Source: Sorghum bicolor (lineage: Eukaryota > Streptophyta > Magnoliopsida > Poales > Poaceae). Taken from it: a stretch of DNA of 64,000 bases. Where the stretch lies: the NCBI RefSeq assembly GCF_000003195.3, contig NC_012878.2, forward strand, positions 9,049,945 through 9,113,944, given 5' to 3'. The notes under the pieces are model-generated. The model saw only the letters and a program-made list of their open reading frames with translations. It did no database searches and was not told where the DNA came from. The position numbers and the translations under genes were made by a program. Below are positions 1-11,420 of this stretch, one piece after another. The number at the start of each line of letters is the position of its first letter. Position 1 is the stretch's first letter.

Positions 1-1287
1 AGTGCATAATGGCAGCGAAAGTCGTCGTAGCGGCAAAAATACAAATAGCTTAGCGGCAAACCTGTCCAGCGGTATAGCCAACTATTTTTTTCTTTGATAT
101 AAAGCTAGTGATATAGACACATCATAGTGCACATAAAAGATAGCCCTATCTTCACAAAAGATAGGAATTGGCTAAACAAAAGTGATTTTAGTGTGTGGGA
201 CATTGAAGATTGTGTGGCCAAAATTATGGCATTATCTAGACTATGTCCAAGCGCATTTAGGTTTTGGTCCCAAAATGAACTTTTAAGTTTTCAAATGATG
301 TTAACTAGGCTAGGTTCTATTCAAAGGGACCGCTGACTTTAGTTCGAGGTCCAATTGCAACGATGTGAGGATCAACAAGAGCTTATAGTGATCGCTTGTC
401 GAACGTTAGAGACCAGGATAATGAAACTCTTTATGTAATATGGATGGCCTTCATTGTTTAGAATTAGGCCTATAGTTACTTTTATCATAAAAGCTTTATT
501 TACCCAAAGATATTTAGTTGTAATAAGTTGATATGATTCCTTTTCATCAGAAATTGGGGATACAATCCAATACTACATTACATTATTTATAAAAGGTTTT
601 GGACCTAAAATGTTAAGCTTTTTTTCTTCTTCCAACACACTTTCATACTAGAAACTTGTTACATTAGCGTCCTTAGGGCATGTACCGCCTAACAAGCATC
701 TAGTAAATCGTCTTACCGCTATGTCTACATATCACAGCGTAGCATAAATTGACGCAACGGTTTAGCTTCTCTCTAACAAATAAAATTACAATACCTATTC
801 TATACAGCACAACCATTTTATGTCTTTCTACAGCTTAACATTTGTTGGTGGGAGGGTCATTTTTTATTTTCTATTAGTTCCTTCTCTCTCTAAGATTTGT
901 ACTTGCTCCTGTTTTAACTTATCTTACCTTAATGCCTTATCATGGATGCAATGGGCTAGTTCTCCATTTAGAGGAGCTAGCAAGTCGTAGGGACACTTTG
1001 ATAGAGCTTCACTTCCTGATTCTCCGAAGGAGTGATTCCAGTAGGGAGCAGGTGAGAATCAATTATGAAGTGATTCATGTGGCAAATGAATAATGGGGAG
1101 CAACAGGAAGCGCTGGAGAGCGGGTTTCTAGCTCCCAGCTCGTAGCGTAAACGAAGAAGTGATTCTCATCAGCTCCACACTAAATTCAGTTGCATTTTAA
1201 GTGTTTGGCAGAGCTCTATGGTAACTGAGAGTTAAACTAGGGCTAGGAGCGACAGGTTTCTCTATAGGACAAGGGTTGCACATGTCC
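1..1287. other. intergenic, no gene recognised
   Basis: AT-rich intergenic DNA. The longest frames (for example 127-336, 69 codons) have no recognisable motif and no coding-like composition. Words such as AGCGGTATAGC near the left edge and CGTCTTACCGCTATG near 710 hint at worn DNA-transposon sequence, but no paired ends were found. I see no supported feature here. Confidence 0.5.
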
Positions 1288-1290
1288 TTA

Positions 1291-1733
1291 GACTATCTCC
1301 AACAATCTTTACCTAAACGCGAGATGCATTTGATGGTTTTGTTGCACACAGGAGAAAAATTTGGCACCCAAAACTTCTTTTTTCCCACAGAGGACGCAAA
1401 AAAGAAACCCACTGCGCCACCCACCAAGCCCCGATGAGCGCCGCTCACGCCTCCATGCATGCGACCCGCTGGCATGGAGCCTCCTCACTGCGCTGCGTGC
1501 TCCGCGCCACCTCCTACGGCCCCACCACATTGACGACGCAAGGATTTGGGTCAAGGAGAGAGATGATGAAAATAGGATGCATATCTAGGTTCCCTCTCTC
1601 CTATCAAAAAAGGTGCTCCCTAGTCCAGCTCCTTGCCCTAGTCCCTTCCTATTTTATTGGATGATGTTTTTTTAATGTGCAAGACGCAAAAATAGGTTTG
1701 GGTAGCGATATGCGTAGTTTATCGGAGACAGTC
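1291..1733. mobile_element. Tourist-like MITE (443 bp)
   Basis: The left end GACTATCTCCAACAATC and the reverse complement of the right end, GACTGTCTCCGATAAAC, form imperfect terminal inverted repeats. Each is flanked directly by TTA (1288-1290 and 1734-1736). A 3-bp TTA duplication is the usual signature of PIF/Harbinger (Tourist) elements. The interior carries a GC-rich block at about 1400-1530 and no transposase. It lies 0.5 kb upstream of the glutaredoxin gene. Confidence 0.65.
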
Positions 1734-2048
1734 TTACCCAAGTTTACCATTATATCTATGAGACTGACATTTACTTTATCTAGAGAAAATAGAATAACCA
1801 AAATTATTATTATCCCCTCAATTAATTTTGGTTTAGATAATCCCCTCAATTAATTTTGGTTTAGGTAGTTCAATGCCTTCAACGATTTTTGGGAATTGCG
1901 ATTTGTCCCTTGAGGATTGATTGCTCGGCTCGCCTCCACTTTGCTTCTTCTACTCGACCAAGCAAGCAACTACCAGTCGGTTCCTCCCACCCCGTTCATT
2001 CACCACGTGACGCCATCTGGACCCCACCGTTGCCCGTCACCTTCCGCG

Positions 2049-2056
2049 TGACGTCA
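2049..2056 (+). promoter_or_regulatory. TGACGTCA motif (TGA/bZIP site) upstream of the glutaredoxin
   Basis: A perfect palindromic TGACGTCA lies about 200 bp upstream of the glutaredoxin ATG and 23 bp upstream of its TATA box. This is the classical binding site of bZIP factors of the TGA class. Those factors are the known partners of CC-type glutaredoxins, so feedback control is possible. Binding itself is inference. Confidence 0.5.
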
Positions 2057-2078
2057 CTCCCCCATGTGCGCGAGGTGC

Positions 2079-2086
2079 TATATATA
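2079..2086 (+). promoter_or_regulatory. TATA box of the glutaredoxin gene
   Basis: TATATATA lies about 160 bp upstream of the ATG at 2248, in an otherwise GC-rich promoter. Transcription would start near 2110-2120 and leave a 5' UTR of roughly 130 bp. Confidence 0.55.
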
Positions 2087-2247
2087 CTGGCCTCCCCCCA
2101 CGTCCTCCGGCCCGGGATCTTGACGGCGACCACCCAACCAGCCAGCCGCTCCACTCATCAAGAGGGTTCACGCCGTGAACTAGTCTGTCTGCCGTCGTAG
2201 CCGCAGGCCGCAGCGCGCTAACCATCATCGATCTCCACGGCCGCCAC

Positions 2248-2688
2248 ATGCAGGGAGGCGGCGGCGTGAGCTGCGCGGTGGCCGGCGAGGCGCCGACGCC
2301 CGGGCCGCCGCACCACCGGCACCGCGTGGGCGCGGGGGGCCGGCTGGGCCTGACCATCGACCCGGCGGGCGGCGACGACGGGGAGGCCCCCGCGGAGCGG
2401 ATCGGGCGGCTGGTCCGGGAGAGCCCCGTGGTAATCTTCGCCCGGCGCGGGTGCTGCATGTGCCACGTGATGCGGCAGCTGCTGGCGGCCGTGGGCGCGC
2501 ACGCCACGGTGATCGAGGTGGAGGAGGCCGCCGAGGAGGAGGCCGCCGCGTCCGCCGCCGCCGCCGCCGCCGTCCCCGCGCTCTTCGTCGGCGGCGCCCC
2601 CGTCGGCGGGCTCGACGGCCTCATGGGCCTCCACCTCAGCGGCCTCCTCGTCCCCCGGCTCCGCGAGGTCGGCGCGCTCTGCGGCTAG
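2248..2688 (+). CDS. CC-type (ROXY-class) glutaredoxin
   Basis: An intact single-exon frame of 146 aa. Glutaredoxins reduce disulfides or glutathionylated proteins using glutathione. The plant-specific CC class acts mainly with TGA bZIP factors in the nucleus, in development and stress or nitrogen signalling. The active-site motif CCMC lies at residues 69-72, preceded by the beta strand VVIFARRG. The cis-proline is in VPALFVGG (P110), and the glutathione-binding GG-x-DG-x-M lies at about 120-126. The N-terminal 50 residues are Gly/Pro/His-rich and probably disordered. A run of alanines (about 101-108) replaces part of the normal helix. The protein ends ALCG and not with the ALWL tail of many ROXY proteins. 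Length and lack of introns fit the class. The GC content is extreme, so long false frames occur on both strands. The subfamily member is not assigned. Confidence 0.9.
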   Translation: MQGGGGVSCAVAGEAPTPGPPHHRHRVGAGGRLGLTIDPAGGDDGEAPAERIGRLVRESPVVIFARRGCCMCHVMRQLLAAVGAHATVIEVEEAAEEEAAASAAAAAAVPALFVGGAPVGGLDGLMGLHLSGLLVPRLREVGALCG

Positions 2689-2730
2689 TAGAGCCAGCGT
2701 CGCCGGAGCCGGAGCGCGCGCGTGCAACCC

Positions 2731-2754
2731 GTCGTCGTCGTCGTCGTCGTCGTC
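2731..2754 (+). repeat. (GTC)n microsatellite in the glutaredoxin 3' region
   Basis: Eight GTC units 43 bp downstream of the stop codon, within the probable 3' UTR. Confidence 0.9.
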
Positions 2755-3617
2755 ACTTGCTGCTGCTGCTGGTGGTGGTCTCTGTAGATACACGGGTACG
2801 TTACGTTACGTAATTTAGGGGAAGCCGAGGGGGGTTGGAGCGAAATGGCCGTGTGAGTGACGTTAATAAGACGTCGTCGTTTGGTTGCTAGCTGTACTTG
2901 GAGTGTACGAGTTGGTTCTGTGCTTTGCTTTGCTGTGGTGGGGCGGCTGGGGTGAGAGGGTTGGGTAAAGTTGAGGAGTTATGTAAGAAATGTCTGGGTC
3001 TAAATGTAATTAATACGTTTTTTTTTTCCTGCACAAGTTTGTTAATTTTGTCTCAACTGGTTCTCCTCTGCTCGCTTGGCTAGTTGTGATCTTTTATTTA
3101 CTACTAGTACATGTAGTTGTAGTTGGAGGGACCATCGTCGAGAAAAAACGGCGGCGAGCGAGATAAGGTATATTAAACGAGGGTGGGTGCCGTAGACGTC
3201 ACTGGAACGAGTGAAGACAACGTACTCAGCGTATATGCACGCTCACTTAAGGCAGGTTGTTTATTTATGTATCTCTGCAAAACTGAACTTTTATATTTCT
3301 TTAGAAAAAAGAAAATGAAAAGCAGAGGAATAAGGTGCAAATTGAACTTGTCCATCTTTTCCGGCCAGCCAGGCATGCTTGCCGGTGCCGGTGCCGACGT
3401 ACGACTCATTCATATACATATATCGATCGCCAGCGAATTTAAAACAGAGTGGAAGAACACAGATAACCACTGAACCAGCATAATCCTCTCGTCTCGGAGA
3501 GAAGCTAGCTAGTACTAGTAATTAACAGCTAGCTAGCGGTCACTGTAAACGTACACGACGTACGTAATCACGTAACTAATGCTTCTTGATCACAATTGTT
3601 AGTATTATTAGCACACG

Positions 3618-3669
<52 letters not shown>

Positions 3670-4051
3670 TCCCGTGACAGTCACGCATGCACGTACGTGC
3701 GCGCGCGTGGCGTGGCCCGTGCCTCCGCCTCCTGCTGCAGCCGGCGGGACACTGCTCTCCTCCCGTGCGCGTCCAAGCAAGCCGACGACGCCCGAGAAGC
3801 AGAAGCATGCAGCTAGTAGTCTCAGGCCAGTCAGCCGCATCTGTTTGTACGCATCCCGCCCGCCCGGATTCCTCGCTCGGTCAGCAGCACTCAGGACGAT
3901 AAGGAGCTAGCGCAGCCTCAGCCTGCATTACACTACACTCTATTGGCTCACTCCCTGCACGGTACCCGTACTCTACATCGTATAAGTCAGCGTCGCTGGC
4001 CTGACACGCTCGCGTACGTACGTACATGGTACGTTTGTGCACTTCAGATAA
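2755..4051. other. 3' flank of the glutaredoxin and intergenic DNA
   Basis: Probable 3' UTR followed by intergenic sequence. It holds the (TA)n repeat listed separately and scattered CTAGCTAG/ACGTACGT words. Open frames here overlap the microsatellite or lack motifs. No gene is supported. Confidence 0.5.
3622..3666. repeat. (TA)n microsatellite
   Basis: Twenty-two uninterrupted TA units. Several open frames run through it and encode only alternating Ile-Tyr. Confidence 0.97.
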
Positions 4052-4288
4052 GGCCTTGTTTAATTCCGAAAAGTGAAAAGTTTTTGGTACTGTAGCACTT
4101 TCGTTTGTTTGTGCCAAATATTATCCAATCATAGACTAACTGGGATCAAAAGATTTGTCTCGTGATTTACAGTTAAACTGTGTAATTAGTTTTTGTTTTC
4201 GTTTATATTTAATGTTTCATGCATGTGTCACAAGATTCCATGTGACGGAAAATATTGAAAACTTTTTGGTTTTCAGGGTGAACCTAAA
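4052..4288. mobile_element. GGCCTTGTTTAG-family MITE, right end worn
   Basis: Starts GGCCTTGTTTAATTCC after TAA and carries the family core (CTGTAGCACTTTCGTTTGTT, then the CATGCATGTG and GATTC/GATGTGACGG words). It breaks down after TTTTCAGGGTGAAC, so the terminal CTAAACAAGGCC is missing. Confidence 0.8.
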
Positions 4289-4482
4289 ACTGCCGCAGTA
4301 CCAACTACTCGTACTACTACTACTGGTACTACTACTAATAATAATAATAATTAAAAACTGTACTACGTGTTTAAAGTGATAGGCTACCATCTGATCAGCT
4401 CGTTCGTGAGGATCTATGCAGGAAGGGAGCGAGCCAGCGTATGTCGTCTCTCCTTCCTAGTCCTGGCCGCGTGGGAACTCGG

Positions 4483-4992
4483 TATAGATGGCCATGCAGC
4501 CCGAGGCACGACGGCCCGGCCCACGGCACGGCATTTTGGCTCGGCCCGACACGGTAACTCGTGGGCTCGGGCCGGTCCGGTCCGGTGGTGCGGGCCATGC
4601 TTGGACCGACCTTTGAGCCCGCGGGCTGGCACGACACGGTCCGAGTTTTAGGAGTTGACATTATGTTACATGTTTTTTAATGTCATTTCTATGATTTAAG
4701 ACTGAGATTATGAATCTGAGAAGTTGAGAGTTGTAAAAAATTGATTGTGGCATTATGTTGGTGAAGTGATCATTGACATTGTGTGGTTATTTTGTTTTTT
4801 TACAAAACGGGCCGCCGGGCTACGCGGGCCGGCACGGCACGAAGTCAGCCCGTGGGCCCGTGCTTGGGCCGAAGGCCAGGCACGCGGGCTGCTGAGGCAC
4901 GGCACGGCAGGCACGTGGGCCAAATCGGCACGGCACGCTACAGCCCGTGCCCGGCTCGGGCCCGGGCCGGCCCGGCCCGATGGCCATCTATA
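4483..4992. mobile_element. hAT-type MITE (510 bp) with 8-bp target duplication
   Basis: Perfect 13-bp terminal inverted repeats TATAGATGGCCAT / ATGGCCATCTATA are flanked by an exact 8-bp duplication GAACTCGG (4475-4482 and 4993-5000). The 8-bp duplication is the hAT signature. The two GC-rich subterminal arms (4490-4640 and 4805-4975) are rich in GGCCCGG and GGCACGG words in inverted arrangement, around an AT-rich centre. No transposase is encoded. Confidence 0.9.
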
Positions 4993-5000
4993 GAACTCGG

Positions 5001-6591
5001 TAGAAACGCACGAAACACAGCAGGTCCGTCCATGCAGGACACGAGACGAACAAGAGGCGCTGAAAGCCTCACCCTCACCCTACGTCACCGGGGCTCAAAT
5101 AAGAAGACAACTGCTGGGCCAGGGCCCAATCACAATCAGTGGCCCAACTACTATGACTCTATTGGTTAAGGCCCAGGTCATGTGCCACCGGTTTCGCTCG
5201 ACGCGCACAGGCCAAACCGTGCTAAGTCTCTTCACCGCCTGCATAGCATGGTTCTTGTTGTTGTAGTTTCTCTCTATCACATTTCCTCCTAATTTAATGA
5301 AATACAGGCAAATTCCGTGTTCGTCAACAAGAGATGTTTTACCTCCTTGTCGTAATATATAGAATTGTCGACGCACCCTATTTTCTCTTTAGATTAGACA
5401 TTTAGTCACTGCGTTGCTAAATCTGTTAAGAATGTGCAATTGTTTGGGGATTCCTTTCACCAGCGAGTATACTATTTCCCTACAACTCATCTCAGTATGT
5501 TAGTTTTAGGGTATTTCAAGAATACGCAGGCTGCAATAATATTACAATCAAAGCAAGGTGTGATTCCATATTGTTGTTATGGATACTTTGTTGAACGAGG
5601 TCAACTTTACGTATTGGATACTTTGATGAAGGAGGCCAACTTTATCCCTGAACGTCATTTTACAAAGGGCAAGGAATTTCACTAATACTCACTTTATATC
5701 TCAATAAATCATTTTTAACTTGTCTTATTCAAATATTTTTTAAGTTTGACTAAAGTTATTCAAAATCAACAAAATTTATTGCACCCAACTAGTATAATCA
5801 GATGTAACATAAAAAATTATGTCTTTCCCACAGATTAGTTACACATAAAGAAATTTGATTTGGAGTAACTTTATGAATTGATTTATTCAAGGATGGTGAT
5901 AGTATTCCTATACGCTACATTCCACACTAAAATGATTGTTTCCTAAGAAGTCAAATATTTACATGTTTGACCAAATATGTAGAGACTAATACTTGCAATG
6001 CATAATAGATACAATAAGTATTAGAAAAGTAATTATGGAATATATTTTTATAATGAACATATTCGAAGATATGAATTAGATACTATTTTTTTATAAACCT
6101 AGCTATGTTTATAATTGTTTAACTTGTCTGAAAACGGAGAGTTATATTTCTTTACATGGAAGTAGTACTCCCTCTGACCTAAATGCGTCTCCATGTCGTA
6201 TTTTGAGGAGTCAAACAATCCCAACTTTGACTAAACATATATAAAAATATTAATATTTGTGGATCACTAGATTAATCATGTTATATATTTCCATAGCAAA
6301 CCTACTTAGAGATACAAATACTGATATTATTCTCTTAAAATATCTAACTAAAGTTATAAACTGTTGGCTCGAGAGGCAGCAAGTCAACTGAAAGCTATGT
6401 TAGACTTTCACAAAACATCTAAACATGGTCTCAACCTAACCCACATTGCTTTTATTTTCCATCCAAGACAGCGGGGCACCGGTGGAGACCCTTGTCGGTT
6501 GCGGCCTCGCGCTTGTGTTTTCCATGCGAGGGAAGTCAGAGTCTTGTTGGCTCGCCACAGACACTCCCTATGCAAAAAGAAGGTTGTGTAA
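5001..6591. other. intergenic, AT-rich, no gene recognised
   Basis: An 83-codon frame at 5434-5685 has no recognisable domain and is not called. From about 6167 to 6350 there is a Stowaway-like half element (ACTCCCTCTGACCTAAATGCG, then TCAAACAATCCCAACTTTGAC) without a clear partner end. Nothing else is supported. Confidence 0.45.
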
Positions 6592-7000
6592 GTGCATCTA
6601 GCCCTTTAGTGAATTTTGGTGAATTGAATGACAACAGAATTAAAGGTATAACAAGTTTGCTAAGTATCAAATAGAAAATTGTGTTTATTACGTACACTCG
6701 TGGATCATGGAATGAGAAGTGTATAAGGGTTCCACAAGAAGGCAAACTTGACGATATTCCACGTAATGTTCAAATCAAGGCCAAGGTTGTGTATTATTGT
6801 GTTGAAAGATTATGAAAACAATCTAGTTTAAGAACAACAATGCAAATAGAGTTGATGAAATGGCTTCTGTGGTGTGTGATATCATAGCATCAAGTGAAAG
6901 CAAGCATATTTGACAAATGGTAAATGAGACATGATTTGATGATTTTGGATTGGTCTCAATAATGGCTTGCTTTGTATGAACAAAAAGAAATAGAGTTCAA

Positions 7001-8287
7001 GCATTTCTACCCCTATTTTGAAGCGAAATGGTGCTTTTACCCTTGTTTTTTAACTATGGTTTTACCCCTGCGACTTCAAAACAAAGACAAACTTTATCCT
7101 TACTCTGTGAACTCCCTCTATCAGTGTCAACTTTTGACCAAAACACAACATTGCCCATTCGTTTTACCCCTATTTTATTTTGATATTTCTATTTTTACCC
7201 TTATTTTTATATCAATAATTTGATAATTTTGATATAATTGAATCGGTGCAAAACTCAATATTTTTTTGAAACAATCGATAGCATTTCAGCTAATAATCCA
7301 TATAATCAAAAAATAATATTCACATTAATATCACACATGTTGTTTAATTAGTTGTAGATCAGTAGAGAAGAGAGCGAAAATCGGCCTGATCTAGAACAAA
7401 AATGTTCTCCCTGTAACATTGATGTTGAATCAAAATCTTAAAGATAATGTCTTGTTAGCACTGGTTCATGAGTCATGACTAATGATTTTTTAGTCAACTT
7501 CTATAGCACAACATACTTGTTAACAATTTCTTCAAAAGACAAAAGAGGGACAATCAACACGGGTAGTCATCAGTTTGCCTACCATAGTCTATGACCCATA
7601 TGTGGAACTATGGCAGAAGGATGGGCAGGGTGTTGTGGCAGCCAGCATCCAGGGGTGCCGTGCTTCTTTGACCGGCCACCAGCAGCTGCTTCGCCTTCGG
7701 TAAGGACCCTACCAGGAACGCATAGGTGGGCCCTGATGCTCTGCCTCGTGAACGACCACACCACGGCATGCGGATGCCACGCTAGACACCATAGCACCAG
7801 CATGATAACTAGGAACAAGGCCAGCTACATGGCCACCACCAGCATGTCCACCGAGAGGAGGGCTAGGGTGGAGGGCAAGGCCGCTAGCCGTGACGTAGAG
7901 GGTGCGAGCCATAGGGAGGGGTCGGGGCGGCCTAGGAAACCCACCGGTGTCTTGGCCACCTCGCGAGCAAGCGAAAGGGGTGGGGGTGCACTTCCGATGA
8001 GAGGAGCTTCACCGCAGGGAGCCATGACACCCTATTGAAACCCAAACATGCATGCTTGGTGTTTCCTCCATTATAATTCAATCTAGGGAAAGGAGAAAAG
8101 CTTCTGAGGGGCATTGTTGTCTTTTCATCTAGCTGTCTTTTCTTTTTCCTATTTAATCCAACCAGTGCGAACGATGTTAGAGAGTAAGGGTAAATGTCTG
8201 CTTCATTTCAAAATAACGAGGGTAATCATAAAGTTAAAAAAGAAGAGGTAAAACCACCATTGAGGTTTGAAGTAGGAGTAGAAACAC
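7001..8287. mobile_element. non-autonomous TIR transposon (1.29 kb) inside an LTR
   Basis: The left end GCATTTCTACCCCTATTTTG and the reverse complement of the right end, GTGTTTCTACTCCTACTTC, pair over about 45 bp, including TGGTGCTTTTACCC / TGGTGGTTTTACCTC. CAA directly flanks both ends (6998-7000 and 8288-8290), a 3-bp duplication. The interior has a GC-rich block at 7605-8035 with open frames on both strands. This block could be a captured gene piece, but I recognise no protein. The superfamily is not assigned. Confidence 0.6.
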
Positions 8288-9628
8288 CAAATTCCCCAAA
8301 GAAATTGATAGTTGAATTGTATCGATCAAGTTGGAAGCATGAAGAAGGAAACTATCAAGAGTAATGGTATTATGAAGTAATGGCAATCCAAGGTGCAAAA
8401 GTATAAAGATACATAGTCTTATGCATATCTATATTCTCATCAGTTTAGATGGAGCTTACATTATGAAGATAGAGATTGAAGTGAGTGTTAGGAGTGTGAA
8501 GCCAAAATGAAGAGAATATAAGAAATCGTGAATATTGGCTTGACCATATTGATGTTGATTCATATGTGCCAATCTATATGAATCAAACTAAAGCTTGATT
8601 TATCTCAACATTCGTGTCTAGAAGGTATTCAAGCAAAGATCACAATATTGAGGAAAATAATTTTCTAATGGATGCTTAATATGATGTTACTTGAGTATGG
8701 TTTGATATGGTGAATATAGCAAGTAAAGAGCTTCGAGGGACTAAGCGAAGATGAAGGACAAGTGATGGCTTGAGGATTGAGGTACCATGGCTAAGGTGAA
8801 GAAGAGAGTACTTGCATTGAGTTGGGGAACTAATCAAGCTATAAGAAGTCATATTATGGTCAAATCATTAGAAAAGTGACTTAAAGCCATACGGTGAACT
8901 CCTATGTGTGAAAATGGTTCAAGTCACATGCTTAAGGTTTGCTTGAAGAGATAAAACAAAGATGGTTCCAACCCCTTATAAAGTAATATTGAGAAGAAAT
9001 GGTATATGAAGACATTGAAGACTCAAGTGGTTGAAATGGTTATATTCTTTTGATCTTAAGTATAGGTATGTCATACTATAAAGAGGGATGTAATACGAAT
9101 CATAGACAAGCTAAGTCTCAAGTGCTCAAACTAAACCCCAAATGCTAAAATGATAGAAACATATAGCACAATGCCTACATTTATTGATATTTGGGTATGT
9201 TCTTGGTTGGGCTGGATAGTCGTCGAAACAAGCTTTCTAGAAGGTCTAAGATCAGTGAAATTAGAGTTCAAAGTAAAAAGTTATTGCATTTTCCGTGAGG
9301 TGACCTACACTACTATTTTTGAGTGTTGTGGAAGTGTCATTTGACAAGCAATGGTGTCATGCCTATACAGACCGTAACAGCTAGTTTTTGACTTGTAATG
9401 ACTAGTTTTTGTGAGGTTAGTATATATATTCATACCATGCCTCCTAGTGAGGTTGCTGACCTTCAAAACATTCTAAATCCATCCCATGTCATTTTGGAGC
9501 TCTCTCTAACCCCCTCTTTGTGAAGGTGAGTGATTAATGTTTGATTAAGTGTTGGAGACCAATTAAGAGCAAGCCAAACCTTGAGCACTTGTTGGGCTTC
9601 AACAGTCTTTATTGCACATTTGTTACTC

Positions 9629-9629
9629 T

Positions 9630-9673
<44 letters not shown>

Positions 9674-9674
9674 G
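9629..9674 (+). repeat. (TTG)n microsatellite
   Basis: About 15 uninterrupted TTG/GTT units within the LTR-like sequence. Confidence 0.95.
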
Positions 9675-9829
9675 GAGTGACCTCCTAGACGGCTAGGCAT
9701 CACCTGGTGAGCTCTCGTGCTTGTGGTGAGCCGTGAGAAAGTTTGTATTTCTTAGAGATTTTAGTGGAATCCTCAAGCTCAATCTCGATGTTGAACTTGA
9801 CAAAAGGATATGGTTTGAAGGGACCCAAA

Positions 9830-10158
9830 AGCCTTTATGGCTTTCTGAAAGTCCTAGTTTGGTTTTAGATAATTGATGAAACCTAAGTATTAACCTTTAT
9901 GCTAAGTATACAAATTAGATATTGTTGGTACATCCAAGTGTTGGAGCCTACAGATAATCATGGTGATGATGGTGATCACCATAAGATGATCAAGTGCTCT
10001 ACTTGGTAAAAAAGAAAGACAAAAACAAAATGGGCTCAAGGCAAAGGTATAAGCAATAGGGCCATTTTGTTTTGCACTCAAGACACCATAGAGGGTGTGA
10101 GTGATTTAGGATTAATAGCCGTACTATAAAGAGGGGAAATCTTTGGCTAAGTGGTTAT
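9830..10158 (+). repeat. left part of an older Sirevirus-like LTR, split by the young copia element
   Basis: LTR-style sequence on the plus strand with the promoter core GCCGTACTATAAAGAGGGG at 10119-10135. It runs straight into the target site GTTAT (10154-10158) of the young element and continues beyond that element at 22323. The left boundary is approximate. Confidence 0.6.
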
Positions 10159-11406
10159 TGTAGGATCTCTGGATGTACAGGAAGTGGCCTAGAGGGGGGG
10201 GTGAATAGGCCTGTTCAAACTTTTTCAGCAAAGTTTATCAGTCACACAGGCAAGGGCGGCAGTGAGGCCCTCCTAGGGCGGCACTGACGGCCTCAACAGA
10301 AAAACAGACAGAAGCTTAATTGAATTGATTCAAAGTTTACCCAGGGAAATTTAGATCGACTAAATTTCCAAGCTTCCTGCAAGATGTTAGAGCACAGGTA
10401 CGTGGCTAGAATGTGCTGGAGCCTCCCCACCAAGTAGATCGGCCTCAAATCCTAACACAAACTCATACACAAGTGAAAGCACACAAGACACACGATTTTT
10501 ACCGTGGTTCAGCTGTTGCCACAACAAGGCTTGGCCTACTCCACGTTGTTGAGGTGCCCACACTAGGACCGGCTTAGCCACACAGGCTTACCTTCTCCTC
10601 GTTCTCAAAGCAAGGATTTTACCCCTTGCAAAGAGTAAAGAATGTATTAGCTGCAAGGGTAACCTTACAAACCTTCCCTTGGCTGCCACACAAGTTGGCA
10701 AGCTCTAGGGCGACGCCTAGCCGGCTAGGAGCAAGCTCCAAGAGTAACAAACTCAAGGCTGCCGGCCAAACGTGAACCAAAAGCTCTTTTTGACGCTGGG
10801 AATCAATGGATCTGCTCTCCAATCGAAGTTTGCTGCCTTTTCCCTCAAGTTTTGATGGTTGGAATCAAGGATTGGCTTGGGGGATTGAGGAGCAACAATG
10901 GAAGGAGAGAGAGGTGAGCTCTGGTCTGTTTGCAACGGTTGGGAGCGAGGAAGAAGAGCAGGTTACCGTTTGAGACGGTCTGGAAGGGTATTTATACCCA
11001 GCTCTCCAACTGTCACAGGGTAGGGCGGCAGTGCCGCCCTTAGAGGGCGGCAGTGCCGCCCTTGCCTGAACCAGCCTGAAAACACCAAAGTGTAGAGAGA
11101 AAGATATGCTGGCTAGGCTTGGGTCTGAGGATGTTGATGAGCTTTTGAGCCTTTGGTTCACAATTTGATCCACAACCTTGGAGTCCCTCTTTATAGTACG
11201 GCTTTTCCTATACTCAAATTCAAACCGAAAATGAATTAAACCTCCTTTGGAGCTAGGAAAGCCATCCTTTAGAAATGGGGGATCCTCCATGGTATTCAAC
11301 AACCTCTTTGTTATATTCCCTGCTTGTCATCTCAGCAAAACTCATTAGTTCCCTAATTCGGTGGTCATCAACGCCAAAACCCACAATAGGCTTGATTGCA
11401 CTTACA
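10159..11406 (-). repeat. 3' LTR of the copia element
   Basis: Starts TGTAGGATCTCTGG on the plus strand and ends GATTGCACTTACA. It carries two pairs of the element's palindrome (10254 and 10276; 11023 and 11045) and, on the minus strand, the TATA-like promoter core CGTACTATAAAGAGGG (11185-11200). Open frames in it are LTR noise duplicated in the other copy. Confidence 0.95.
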
Positions 11407-11420
11407 ATCTCCCCCTTTTT
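11407..11420 (-). promoter_or_regulatory. polypurine tract
   Basis: On the minus strand AAAAAGGGGGAGAT directly abuts the 3' LTR. This is the expected place and composition for plus-strand DNA priming. Confidence 0.85.

Larger units (their letters stand above)
6592..9795 (+). repeat. probable old LTR remnant, split by a later insertion
   Basis: From TGTAAGTGCATCTAGCCC, the sequence is non-coding and of LTR style. It resumes after the 7001-8287 insertion and continues to about 9795. It contains the LTR promoter core ACTATAAAGAGGG at 9074-9087, shared with the other LTRs in this window, a 3' part rich in gene-free T/G text, and a (TTG)n tract. No matching partner LTR or gag/pol was found, so it is a solo or truncated copy. 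The right boundary is approximate. Confidence 0.5.

Noticed and set aside
2037..2813. Long frames of 120-195 aa on both strands over the glutaredoxin
   Set aside because: Shadow frames caused by extreme GC content; only 2248-2688 has the glutaredoxin fold motifs.
3568..3910. Overlapping open frames encoding Ile-Tyr runs
   Set aside because: They exist only because they run through the (TA)n microsatellite; no coding features.
5434..5685. 83-codon frame
   Set aside because: No motif, no promoter or splice support, AT-rich intergenic context.
7610..8038. 142-codon frame as a host gene
   Set aside because: Lies inside a TIR element, has overlapping frames on the other strand and no recognisable domain.
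9629..9674. (TTG)n as a CRISPR-like or structured array
   Set aside because: Simple microsatellite without spacers.
10387..11302. Minus-strand frames of 60-145 aa, repeated at 21303-22218
   Set aside because: They lie in the LTRs, and the duplication is explained by the LTR pair.
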